DNA from: Glycomyces artemisiae
GTDB taxonomy: Bacteria > Actinomycetota > Actinomycetes > Mycobacteriales > Micromonosporaceae
Length of the DNA stretch: 64,000 nucleotides
NCBI RefSeq assembly: GCF_003002955.1
Contig: NZ_PVTJ01000002.1
Coordinates: forward strand, 496,001-560,000
Direction of reading: 5' to 3'
Shown: piece after piece, positions 43,181-51,682 of the stretch
How positions within the stretch are numbered: position 1 is the stretch's first letter
Layout: every line of letters begins with the position of its first letter
Position numbers and translations under genes: made by a program
Notes under the pieces: model-generated
What the model was told of the DNA's origin: nothing
Seen by the model: the letters and a program-made list of their open reading frames with translations, nothing else
Databases searched by the model: none

Positions 43181-44206
43181 GTGGACACAGTGACCATCGC
43201 GGTATTCCTCTGCATCGCCGCGGCGCTCCTCTTCGGCTACACGAACGGCTTCCACGACTCGGCGAACGCAATCGCCACCTCGATCTCGACCCGGGCGCTG
43301 CGGCCCCGGGTCGCACTCGGCATGGCCGCGATCGGCAACTTCATCGGCGCGCACCTCGGCGCGAAGGTCGCCAAGACCGTCGCCGAGGGTCTCGTGGTCC
43401 TGCCCACCGGCATCGAAGGGCTCCTCATCGTGATGGCCGGCCTCCTCGGCGCCATCGCGTGGAACTTCACCACCTGGTACTTCGGGCTGCCGACGTCCTC
43501 GTCGCACTCGCTGTTCGGCGGCATCGTCGGCGCGACCATGGCCGGCGGCCTCATCATCACCGGCAACGCGAACGACTGGGTGCTGTGGCACGGCATCGTC
43601 GACAAGATCGTGCTGCCCACGATCATCTCGCCAGTCGTCGGCTTCGTCCTCGGCTTCCTGGTCATGATCGCCGTCTACTGGCTGTTCCGTCGCGGGCGCC
43701 CCGACAAGCTCAACCGCGGCTTCCGCCACGCGCAGACCGTCTCCGCGGCCGCGATGGCCCTCGGCCACGGCATGCAGGACGCCGCGAAGATCATCGGCGT
43801 CATCGTCCTCGCCCTCTACGTCGGCGGCATGCAGGACAACGCCGAGCACATCCCCCAGTGGGTCTACTGGGTCGCCGCCGCCGTCATGGCCGCGGGCACC
43901 TACGCGGGCGGCTGGCGGATCATCAAGACCCTCGGGCGCCGCATCATCGACCTCGGCCCGCCCCAGGGCTTCGCGGCCGAGACCGTGGCCTCCGCGGTCC
44001 TGTACGCGAACACGTGGCTGCTCGGCGCCCCGATCTCCACCACCCACACGATCACCTCCGCGATCATGGGCGTCGGCTCGACCGGCGGCAGGCGCGCGGT
44101 CCGGTGGGGCGTAGCCCGCTCCATCGTCATCGCCTGGATCATCACGTTCCCGATCGCCGCGCTGGTGGGCGCGCTCTTCTACCTGCCCATCCAGTTCCTC
44201 GGCTAA
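43181..44206 (+). CDS. pit: Pit-family phosphate permease
   Basis: The 341-residue permease has the two inverted PD001131-type motifs of the family: GYTNGFHDSANAIATSISTRAL near the N-terminus and ALGHGMQDAAKIIGVI in the second half, with about ten membrane helices. It is a low-affinity, metal-phosphate/proton symporter. GTG 43181 comes 2 nt after the DUF47 stop, and AAGGA within the DUF47 gene's end provides the ribosome site, so the pair is one operon. Confidence 0.95.
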   Translation: MDTVTIAVFLCIAAALLFGYTNGFHDSANAIATSISTRALRPRVALGMAAIGNFIGAHLGAKVAKTVAEGLVVLPTGIEGLLIVMAGLLGAIAWNFTTWYFGLPTSSSHSLFGGIVGATMAGGLIITGNANDWVLWHGIVDKIVLPTIISPVVGFVLGFLVMIAVYWLFRRGRPDKLNRGFRHAQTVSAAAMALGHGMQDAAKIIGVIVLALYVGGMQDNAEHIPQWVYWVAAAVMAAGTYAGGWRIIKTLGRRIIDLGPPQGFAAETVASAVLYANTWLLGAPISTTHTITSAIMGVGSTGGRRAVRWGVARSIVIAWIITFPIAALVGALFYLPIQFLG

Positions 44207-44215
44207 CGCTCTCGC

Positions 44216-44248
44216 GACGCGGCCCGGTCCGAGGGACCGGGCCGCGTC
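44216..44248 (+). terminator. terminator after the Pit gene
   Basis: A perfect 15-bp stem (44216-44230 with 44234-44248) on a 3-nt loop; a short T-run comes 2 nt later. Confidence 0.85.
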
Positions 44249-44287
44249 CGTTTCCCCGTTGCGCACCGGCGCCGCCCGCGATTGCAC

Positions 44288-44293
44288 TAGCGT
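44288..44293 (+). promoter_or_regulatory. -10 hexamer of the Nudix gene
   Basis: TAGCGT, 7 nt before ATG 44301. Confidence 0.45.
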
Positions 44294-44300
44294 GAAGTGC

Positions 44301-45131
44301 ATGTCCGTACAGCGCTTCGGGAAGTGGGACTTCAGGGCGGTCGACTCCGAGTCGGCCGCCCGGGCGCTCGCCCGACTCAAGGAGCAGGGCGCCCCCGCCG
44401 AACCCGAGCGCGCCGCCGTCGTCGTCCTCCTGCGCGAGGCCCCGCTGCGCGTGTTCCTGCTGCGGCACGCCGCAAAGGAGCCGTTCGGGCTCCCCGCGAT
44501 CGGCCGCGCCGACCTGCCCGGGGCCACCGCCCGCGAGCGCTGGGCGCACCTGGACGTGGACGCCTCCTTCGAGCGCTCCGGCACGGGCCCGCGCGGGTCC
44601 CTGTACGGGTTCCCCGGCGGGCGCCACAAGCCCGACGACCCCGACGTCGCCATGACCGGCGTGCGGGCCGTCGAGGAGGAGACCGGCGCGATGGTCGCCC
44701 TCCAGCGGGCCTGGGCCCGGTGGGTCACCCCCGAGTACGAGCCGGTCCGCTTCGACACGTGGATCTACGTCGCGACCCTCGCCGAGGGCTTCCAGCCGCG
44801 CATCCGCGTGCGCGAACCCGAGTACGCCACCTGGATCGGCCCCGAGCAGGCCGTCTGCCAGTACGGCGGCCAGATGTCCATGCCCGAGGCGACGGTCCTC
44901 GCCGAGCTCTCCCGCTACTCCACCGTCGGCGAGGTCTTCGCCGCCGCCGAGCAGCGCGAGATGGCGCCGATCCTGCCGCGCGTCAGCCTCCGGGAGGGCG
45001 AGGCCCGCCTGGTCCTGCCCGGCGAAGAGGACTACCCCGCCGGGGCGCTCACCCGCGCGTTAAGGCGTCAGCGGAGCGCCTTCGACCACTGCACGTCCGT
45101 GCGCACGACCTCGAAGCCCTGCTTGCGGTAG
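44301..45131 (+). CDS. Nudix-fold protein with altered Nudix box
   Basis: The 276-residue protein has the Nudix fold with the box region GFPGGRHKPDDPDVAMTGV followed by RAVEEETG. In the normal box GX5EX7REUXEEXGU the first Glu is Asp here and the REU motif reads RAV, so one metal ligand helper is gone while the EExG core remains. Such variants occur in NUDT7/19-type CoA or nucleotide diphosphatases of actinobacteria. The substrate is unknown. Its last 64 bp overlap the facing mshD gene. Confidence 0.82.
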   Translation: MSVQRFGKWDFRAVDSESAARALARLKEQGAPAEPERAAVVVLLREAPLRVFLLRHAAKEPFGLPAIGRADLPGATARERWAHLDVDASFERSGTGPRGSLYGFPGGRHKPDDPDVAMTGVRAVEEETGAMVALQRAWARWVTPEYEPVRFDTWIYVATLAEGFQPRIRVREPEYATWIGPEQAVCQYGGQMSMPEATVLAELSRYSTVGEVFAAAEQREMAPILPRVSLREGEARLVLPGEEDYPAGALTRALRRQRSAFDHCTSVRTTSKPCLR

Positions 45132-46003
45132 AGGCCCACGGCCCGCGTGTTCGACTCGTCCGCGTACAGGTCCACCTGCCGGATGCCGTGCGCCGCAAGA
45201 TGGGCGAGCCCCGCGAGCGTCAGCGTCCGGCCCAGACCCGTCCCCTGAGCGCGCGGGTCGACGCCCAGCACGTACACCTCGCCGACGCCGCCCTCCACTT
45301 TGGTCCAATGGAACCCGAGCATCCCCTCGTCGTCCTCGGCGACCAGCAGGCCGTCCGGGTCGAACCAGGACTCCTCCTCGCGCGCACGCAGATCCGCCGC
45401 CGTCCAGCGGCCCTGCTCGGGGTGGTCGGCGAACGCGGCCGCGTTCACCCGCAGCCACTCGGCCTCGTCCCGCCCGGTCCTGAACGGCCGCAGGCGGACG
45501 CCCTCCGCGAGCGACGCCGCCGGGGCGTCCCCGACCGGCCAGTTCCGCCCCGCGCCCGCGGGCCAGCCTGCGGGCCACGGGAACCCTTCGAGGCTCCGCG
45601 AGAACTGGAACAGCACCCGCGAGCGGTCGAAGCCCCGGGACGCCGCGAACCCCCGCGAGGACGCCAGGTCGCCGTGGCCCCAGATGCGGAGCTCGGTCGC
45701 CGACGGGCCGATCCAGTCCAGGACCGAGTCCAGCAGCCGGCCCCCGACGCCCTTGCGCCGATGGGCCGGATCGACCGCCAGCTCCGCTTCGGCGACGTCT
45801 CCGACGACCTGCGCGCCCGCGTACGCGACCACCGAATCATTCAGGGGCACAACGAAATGCCTGCGGTGCTTGTCGGGGTTCATCGACATGGCGAGGGTGG
45901 TCTGCTCGTTGAAGGGGGCGATGCCGTCGGCCTCCTCGCAGCGGCGCGCCATGGTAACGATTCTGTGAATATCCCGACCCGGAAGTGAAGCATGTTGCGC
46001 CAT
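45068..46003 (-). CDS. mshD: mycothiol synthase
   Basis: The 311-residue protein consists of two GNAT acetyltransferase domains. The first has VDPAHRRKGVGGRLL (about 77-91), the second LGVDPRAQGTGLGRTLTLAGL (about 229-249) ending in LYADESNTRAVGLYRKQGF. This is the MshD layout. It acetylates Cys-GlcN-Ins with acetyl-CoA in the final step of mycothiol synthesis, the main low-molecular-weight thiol of actinobacteria. On the minus strand TAGAGT lies 6 nt before ATG 46003, so a leaderless start is likely. Confidence 0.93.
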   Translation of the reverse strand: MAQHASLPGRDIHRIVTMARRCEEADGIAPFNEQTTLAMSMNPDKHRRHFVVPLNDSVVAYAGAQVVGDVAEAELAVDPAHRRKGVGGRLLDSVLDWIGPSATELRIWGHGDLASSRGFAASRGFDRSRVLFQFSRSLEGFPWPAGWPAGAGRNWPVGDAPAASLAEGVRLRPFRTGRDEAEWLRVNAAAFADHPEQGRWTAADLRAREEESWFDPDGLLVAEDDEGMLGFHWTKVEGGVGEVYVLGVDPRAQGTGLGRTLTLAGLAHLAAHGIRQVDLYADESNTRAVGLYRKQGFEVVRTDVQWSKALR

Positions 46004-46009
46004 GGGGTT

Positions 46010-46015
46010 ACTCTA
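46010..46015 (-). promoter_or_regulatory. -10 hexamer of mshD
   Basis: TAGAGT on the minus strand, 6 nt from the start codon. Confidence 0.5.
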
Positions 46016-46098
46016 TTCCTGGACTCAGCACCGTGCCGGGGTGCTGAGTCCTTTTTCATGCCCTCGGCCATGCCCCTGAAGCGCCGGGGCGGCGGGTG

Positions 46099-46190
46099 TG
46101 GCGGAGAAGGTGGGATTCGAACCCACGGTGGGCTGTGACACCCACGCCGGTTTTCAAGACCGGTGCACTAGTCCACTATGCGACTTCTCC
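46099..46190 (-). tRNA. tRNA-Ser(TGA)
   Basis: Class II cloverleaf: acceptor GGAGAAG/CTTCTCC, anticodon loop CTTGAAA (anticodon TGA), a long variable arm GTGGGTGTCACAGCCCAC and TTCGAAT. The CCA end is encoded. Confidence 0.95.
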
Positions 46191-46231
46191 AGCGCCCGTG
46201 AAGGCACGCGTCAATCTATCAAACGCGGCCG

Positions 46232-47065
46232 CTAGCACCGATCGGTCTGGACGCAGCAGGTCGAGCAGGTGCGCCCGCCCTCGATGGTGAGCGCCAGGCA
46301 GCAGGTGCGGCGCCGGTAGGCCAGGCGGCCGTCCTCGCCGGTGGAGACGTCCACCAGGTGTGCGACGTCGAACGCGTCGAGCAGGGTCTTCGCGATCACC
46401 TCGTCGGCATCGGGCACGACCGCCGCCATCGACGCCACCGCGTACGACAGGCCCGAGGCCAGCGACCCCATGAGCGTGCGGCGCCCGACCCGCACCCGGG
46501 CCAGGAACGCGTCGAGGACCGGGCCGAGGTGCCCGTCGAAGGCCGTGGCGCGCAAGCGGTCGAGCAGGACCTCCTCGTTCGCGACGACCTCCACGTCCGG
46601 GTGGTCCGCGCACGGGTCGTGCGGGAGCGCGAGGAACCGCGGGCGGACCTGGCGCACCGAGAACATCGGGGCGTCGGCGCTCACGCGGAAGACGGTGTTC
46701 GCGGCGTCCATGACCGGGACGCGGCGGGCCGCGACGTAGCCGAGGACGGCGGGCGCGAGGGTCCAGTAGCAGTAGGTCTTCCACGCCAGCGCCGCGTTCG
46801 CGTGGGCGGAGCCGCCCCACAGGTCCCCGGCCGCGGCCATGAGCTCCTCGACGCGCTCGCCCGCAGCGAGCTCGATCGCGGGGAACTCGACCGCGTCGGC
46901 GGCCTCGTCCCCGTAGAGCCAGGACCTGATCCCGGCGATCGGATGGGGGCTGACCTCGTGCTCGACCCGGGCTGCGACGGCGCGAAGCGCGTGCATCGGG
47001 TGGGGGAGCGGCATCGCCGCGAGCACGGGGGCGCCGGTGAAGGCTTCCGCAGTCGCGAGCCGCAT
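46232..47065 (-). CDS. FhuF-like (2Fe-2S) siderophore-iron reductase
   Basis: The 277-residue soluble protein ends with the FhuF cysteine signature: CC in RRTCCLAL, then CSTCC ten residues on. It binds a 2Fe-2S cluster used to reduce ferric siderophores and free the iron. ATG 47065 has GAGAGGGG upstream. An IdeR/DmdR-type iron box is 19 bp before the start, so it should be induced by iron shortage. No siderophore transporter lies next to it. Confidence 0.9.
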   Translation of the reverse strand: MRLATAEAFTGAPVLAAMPLPHPMHALRAVAARVEHEVSPHPIAGIRSWLYGDEAADAVEFPAIELAAGERVEELMAAAGDLWGGSAHANAALAWKTYCYWTLAPAVLGYVAARRVPVMDAANTVFRVSADAPMFSVRQVRPRFLALPHDPCADHPDVEVVANEEVLLDRLRATAFDGHLGPVLDAFLARVRVGRRTLMGSLASGLSYAVASMAAVVPDADEVIAKTLLDAFDVAHLVDVSTGEDGRLAYRRRTCCLALTIEGGRTCSTCCVQTDRC

Positions 47066-47083
47066 CAGGATACCCCTCTCAGG

Positions 47084-47102
47084 TAAGGACTGGCTAACCT
47101 TA
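47084..47102 (-). promoter_or_regulatory. IdeR/DmdR iron box
   Basis: TAAGGACTGGCTAACCTTA matches the 19-bp consensus TTAGGTTAGGCTAACCTAA at 14 positions, with the outer TAAGG/CCTTA arms fully paired. Confidence 0.75.
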
Positions 47103-47326
47103 CCCGATGCGAACGGCGGAGTATCAATAAACCGACAGAGGCGGCGCGGCGACGGGGTGTAGGCAGGCGAGGTGCCGTGAGGGTGAGCGTCGCCGAGTGG
47201 GATGAGATTCACAGCACCTCGCCTAACGCCTTCGATCATGCCCCTGACTTGCGGCGACGCGTCGCACACGAGGTGCGACCGGTCCCGTCGCGGCGTCCCC
47301 GTTCGGGGCTCTGGCACGCTGGTCGC

Positions 47327-48106
47327 ATGTCGAACCGCACCGAGGCCGCGCCCCTCCTCGCCCCCCGCGTGATCCGCCGCGAGGTCGTCATCGTGCTCCT
47401 GCTCTCCCTGGGCGCCTCCGCGATCTGGTCGCTCGTCTCCATCGTCGGCACCCTCACCGAGCCCGGCGGCCTCGCCGACTCCGTCCAGTCCATGAACTCG
47501 GCGCGCGCCGAGGCCGAGCGGCCCTGGTACGACCTCGCCCAGCAGCTCGTCAGCCTCGCCCTCGCGATGGCCCCGGTCGCGCTGGCGCTCCACTTCCTCA
47601 GCCTCGACCGCGGGAACCCGTTCCGCGCCATCGGCTTCGACGCCCGCCGCCCCGCCTTCGACCTCCTCGGCGGCGCCGCCCTCGCGGCGTGCATCGGCAT
47701 CCCCGGCCTCGCCCTCTACTTCACCGCACGCGCCCTCGGCCTGAACGCGACCATCGCGGCCGCGAACCTCAACGACGTCTGGTGGGCCGTCCCGGTCCTC
47801 GTCCTCGCCGCCTTCAAGAACGCGATCGTCGAGGAGGTCGTCGGCGTCGGCTACCTCGTCACCCGCCTCCAGCAGCTCGCCTGGCGCCCCGTCGCGATCG
47901 TCGCCGCGCATTCGCTGCTGCGCGGCACCTACCACCTCTACCAGGGTTTCGGCGGCTTCATCGGCAACGCCGTCATGGGCGCGGCCTTCGCCCTCTGCTT
48001 CCTCAAGTGGAAGCGCACCGGCCCCCTCGTCGTCGCCCACACCCTCCTCGACATCGCCGCCTTCGTCGGATACCTCCTGGTCGCACCCCACGTGAGCTGG
48101 CTCTGA
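47327..48106 (+). CDS. CPBP-family membrane protease, variant motif
   Basis: The 259-residue protein has about seven membrane helices and the three CPBP blocks: KNAIVEEVVGVGYLVTRL, AHSLLRGTYHLYQGFGG and VVAHTLLDIAAF. The family's EExxxR motif is EEVVGVG here, so the arginine is replaced, though both catalytic glutamates and the histidines remain. CPBP proteins process prenyl-proteins in eukaryotes and bacteriocins or other peptides in bacteria. ATG 47327 is preceded by CACGCT at 6 nt, a weak -10; the longer frame at 47177 lacks support. Confidence 0.83.
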   Translation: MSNRTEAAPLLAPRVIRREVVIVLLLSLGASAIWSLVSIVGTLTEPGGLADSVQSMNSARAEAERPWYDLAQQLVSLALAMAPVALALHFLSLDRGNPFRAIGFDARRPAFDLLGGAALAACIGIPGLALYFTARALGLNATIAAANLNDVWWAVPVLVLAAFKNAIVEEVVGVGYLVTRLQQLAWRPVAIVAAHSLLRGTYHLYQGFGGFIGNAVMGAAFALCFLKWKRTGPLVVAHTLLDIAAFVGYLLVAPHVSWL

Positions 48107-48169
48107 CCGACCCGAACCCGCTTGGCCCCGCCTGCGCCCTACCGGTATGCTCGATGCTCGTACGTCTTC

Positions 48170-48193
48170 ATGCGAATCCTGGAGGATTCGCAT
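48170..48193. repeat. inverted repeat overlapping the 5' end of tRNA-Ser(GCT)
   Basis: ATGCGAATCC and GGATTCGCAT are perfect 10-bp arms around TGGA. The right arm is the acceptor/D-arm start of the tRNA and the left arm is its leader. Confidence 0.8.
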
Positions 48194-48271
48194 AGTGGCC
48201 TAGTGCGCCCGCCTGCTAAGCGGGTTTCGGGTGATACCCGATCATGGGTTCAAATCCCATATCCTCCGCCA
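48181..48271 (+). tRNA. tRNA-Ser(GCT)
   Basis: Acceptor GGAGGAT/ATCCTCC, anticodon arm CCCGC/GCGGG with loop CTGCTAA (anticodon GCT), long variable arm with TCGGGTGATACCCGA, T loop TTCAAAT. CCA is encoded at 48269-48271. Confidence 0.95.
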
Positions 48272-48295
48272 CTCATCGCATGTCGATGTACTCAC

Positions 48296-48331
48296 CTGCG
48301 GGGACGCCGTCTCATGACGGCGTCCCCGCAG
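48296..48331 (+). terminator. hairpin after tRNA-Ser(GCT)
   Basis: A perfect 16-bp stem (48296-48311 with 48316-48331) and a TCAT loop. There is no T-run, but the place is right for the end of the tRNA transcript. Confidence 0.65.
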
Positions 48332-48515
48332 CCATGTTCACGCACCCGTCGGCATCCCCCGCCGACGAGGCGGTGCCGAAGCTAATAGTGCGCCGGTTTC
48401 GAGGTACCTGCCAGAACGCGGTTTGCCACAGTCGTGCGTACGGGCGCGAGCGGTGCCGGAAGGTGTCTTATGATCGCCGGTGCTTCGCTCACGAGCCGTA
48501 ACTTCGGAGGTCGCT

Positions 48516-49019
48516 GTGGAGAGCATGAGTGCCGTTGCCTTTGCCGCCCTCGTCGTCGGGTTCGTGGTGTTCCGGCAGCTTCGCGCCCGCCCCTTCCGGC
48601 CTGTCGCCGCACTGATCACACCGGCGGTGTTCGGGCTTCTCGGGATCGCCGGCCTGGCGTTCGGGGTGGCCTCGGTCGTGAAGGTCCATCCGCTCACCGT
48701 CCTGTCGATCGTGCTCTTGGCGGCGAGCTTCGTGGCCGCAGTAGTGCTGGGGGCCCTGCGGGCGGGGACGGTGAGACTCTGGCGGGATGGCTCGGGCCGT
48801 CTGCTGCGCAAGGGGACCGCATTCACCACGGGATGCTGGGTGCTCTCGTTCGGCGTCCACTGGGCGTTCGGGCTGTGGATCGACCATGCCGACGGGACCG
48901 GCCTGCTGGGTACTGCGTCGCTGTACGCCTACATCGCCTTCGGCCTGAGCGCGCAGGCGCTCCTGCTTCGCCGCCGGGCCCCCGCTCTGGAAGCCCTGGG
49001 GAGCTTCCGCTCTGCCTGA
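48516..49019 (+). CDS. small multi-pass membrane protein
   Basis: The 167-residue product has five hydrophobic segments (about 6-22, 32-55, 60-83, 101-120 and 128-150) and little else; it resembles DUF1453/CcdC-like proteins in layout. GTG 48516 stands 5 nt after GGAGGT and is preferred over ATG 48525. It is monocistronic, closed by a terminator at 49034. No function can be given. Confidence 0.75.
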   Translation: MESMSAVAFAALVVGFVVFRQLRARPFRPVAALITPAVFGLLGIAGLAFGVASVVKVHPLTVLSIVLLAASFVAAVVLGALRAGTVRLWRDGSGRLLRKGTAFTTGCWVLSFGVHWAFGLWIDHADGTGLLGTASLYAYIAFGLSAQALLLRRRAPALEALGSFRSA

Positions 49020-49033
49020 GATGCGACTCATAT

Positions 49034-49062
49034 GGGGGCCCTGCCGATTCGGCAGGGCCCCC
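49034..49062 (+). terminator. terminator hairpin A
   Basis: GGGGGCCCTGCC and GGCAGGGCCCCC (12 bp) around GATTC. The stem is the same, base for base, as that at 50404. Confidence 0.8.
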
Positions 49063-49108
49063 ACTGTCGTCTCGATGGGACGAACTCCAGCGAGCCCCGG
49101 TCGAGCCG

Positions 49109-49138
49109 TTGACTTACACATAGATATCTCTCTATAGT
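49109..49138 (+). promoter_or_regulatory. promoter of the SGNH esterase gene
   Basis: TTGACT, an 18-bp AT-rich spacer and TATAGT. It is one of the most AT-rich spots in the window. About 125 nt of untranslated leader follow before ATG 49269. Confidence 0.7.
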
Positions 49139-49199
49139 TTGGATAGCCGGAGAAATCATCAGATGTTTCATGGCCAAAGGTGCGGTATGTGAGCGATAA

Positions 49200-50372
<1,173 letters not shown>

Positions 50373-50403
50373 CCAAGGCGTGCACGCCGCTTCGGCGCGC
50401 TGT

Positions 50404-50432
50404 GGGGGCCCTGCCGGTCCGGCAGGGCCCCC
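50404..50432. terminator. terminator hairpin B
   Basis: The same 12-bp stem as hairpin A, with loop GGTCC. It sits between the convergent SGNH and DUF305 genes and can serve both. Confidence 0.8.
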
Positions 50433-50440
50433 GTCTGCGG

Positions 50441-51049
50441 TTACCCGAGCCTGGTCCGGATCGCTTCCAGGGTCTCGATCTCGGCGGTCTGGGCGGTGAT
50501 GATCGCGTCGGCCAGGGCGATGGCCTCGGCGTTCTGTCCTTCGGTCTGCTCCTCCTCGGCCATGTCGACCGCGCCCTGGTGGTGGGCGATCATGAGGTCG
50601 ACGAAGAGGCGGTCGAAGTCGGCGCCGTGGGCCGCTTCGAGCTCGGTCATCTGCGCGTCGGTCGCCATGCCGCTCATGGACATGCCATCGTGGCCCTCCA
50701 TCTCGGCGGACTGGCCCCACTCGTCGAGGAGACCGGTCATCTCGTCGATCTCGGGCTGCTGCGCGGCCGCGATCTGGGCGGCCAGGTCGACGACCTCGGG
50801 GTCCTCGGCCTGGGCAGCGGCCAGGTCCGACATGGCGACGGCCTGTTCGTGGTGGGGGATCATCATCTGGAGGAACGAGACGTCGGCGTCGTTGAAGTCG
50901 GCGTCGGTCGCGGACTCGGACTCCGATTCCATGGAGTTCATGTCGTGGCCGCCGTCGTCGCCGCTGTCGGAGCAGGCGGCGATGGACAGTGCGGCGAAGA
51001 CGGCGAGGCCGGCGGACAGCGCGCGGCGCAGCGTGAAGGTCTTGCTCAT
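50441..51049 (-). CDS. DUF305 lipoprotein, copper-type locus
   Basis: The 202-residue protein has a lipobox IAAC (Cys26) and a four-helix DUF305 domain with the two signature pairs MMIPHHEQA and LMIAHHQGA, which are rich in His and Met and are used for copper binding. Methionine-rich MNSMES and MEGHDGMSMSGM stretches add to that. DUF305 genes are typical in copper-response operons. AGGAG precedes ATG 51049. It is the second gene after the small membrane protein. Confidence 0.92.
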   Translation of the reverse strand: MSKTFTLRRALSAGLAVFAALSIAACSDSGDDGGHDMNSMESESESATDADFNDADVSFLQMMIPHHEQAVAMSDLAAAQAEDPEVVDLAAQIAAAQQPEIDEMTGLLDEWGQSAEMEGHDGMSMSGMATDAQMTELEAAHGADFDRLFVDLMIAHHQGAVDMAEEEQTEGQNAEAIALADAIITAQTAEIETLEAIRTRLG

Positions 51050-51123
51050 GGTGTGAGAACTCTCCTGTCGAAGGTGTTGTCGCGTATACGGGTCGAAGCG
51101 GTCCTGCGGACCAGCGGTTCGGC

Positions 51124-51513
51124 CTATATGCGGAACACCGAGAGTTCTCTATAGGACAGTCTGCCTCCGGGAGGCAGTGACGGCGGCGCGCCCTCGACGA
51201 TCCGGCGCAGCTGCATCAGCGCGTCGCCGTCGGCGATCGTCCGCGCGAGTCGCCGGATCGCCCACAGCGACACCGCGAGTGCGAGGCCGGTGAGGATCGC
51301 CATGCAGACCTGCATGGGGCTCATGCCCGTGCCGGGCGCCTCCTCGCGGCCGTGGTCGTCCGCCATCGACGCGTGCGGGTCGAGCACGGCCACGGTCGCC
51401 GACTCCGGCGGGCAGGCGTCCCCGGCGCAGGCGTGGCCGGTCGAGTGCATCAGCGCGACCCCGATGGCCAGCACGATGAGCGCGGCCTTCCAGAGCGCCT
51501 GCAATCCGGCCAA
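51124..51513 (-). CDS. small copper-locus membrane protein (perhaps DUF6153)
   Basis: From TTG 51513 (GGAAAGG upstream) this is a 129-residue protein with two membrane segments (about 6-22 and 70-88), and between them MHSTGHACAGDACPPES and an Asp/His/Met-rich loop that could bind copper. It recalls actinobacterial DUF6153 proteins found beside DUF305. The frame is open back to ATG 51618, but that longer start would include the operator at 51532. The start is therefore uncertain; the gene is likely real. Confidence 0.62.
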   Translation of the reverse strand: MAGLQALWKAALIVLAIGVALMHSTGHACAGDACPPESATVAVLDPHASMADDHGREEAPGTGMSPMQVCMAILTGLALAVSLWAIRRLARTIADGDALMQLRRIVEGAPPSLPPGGRLSYRELSVFRI

Positions 51514-51531
51514 CGCACCCGCCTTTCCCGA

Positions 51532-51546
51532 TACCCCGAGGGGGTA
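51532..51546. promoter_or_regulatory. CsoR-like operator 1
   Basis: TACCCCGAGGGGGTA: an inverted repeat of TACCCC and GGGGTA arms, as in CsoR copper-sensor sites. It lies 19 bp before the small membrane protein's start. Confidence 0.65.
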
Positions 51547-51617
51547 GACGCGCCCATGGTAGCCGACCGGCAGGGCTGAGCCGGGGCGGCCATGCGATCC
51601 GCGACACCGCGGTTGCA

Positions 51618-51634
51618 ATACCCCCGGGGGGTAT
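51618..51634. promoter_or_regulatory. CsoR-like operator 2
   Basis: ATACCCCCGGGGGGTAT: perfect 8-bp arms with one central base. It is in the middle of the divergent region. Confidence 0.75.
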
Positions 51635-51653
51635 GTTAGAACTACTGCTGCAC

Positions 51654-51670
51654 ATACCCCCTACCGGTAT
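51654..51670. promoter_or_regulatory. CsoR-like operator 3
   Basis: ATACCCCCTACCGGTAT, same 17-bp size; the outer ATACC/GGTAT pair. It lies 12 bp before the MFS gene start, in its leader. Confidence 0.65.
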
Positions 51671-51682
51671 TTAGGAGCAGTC

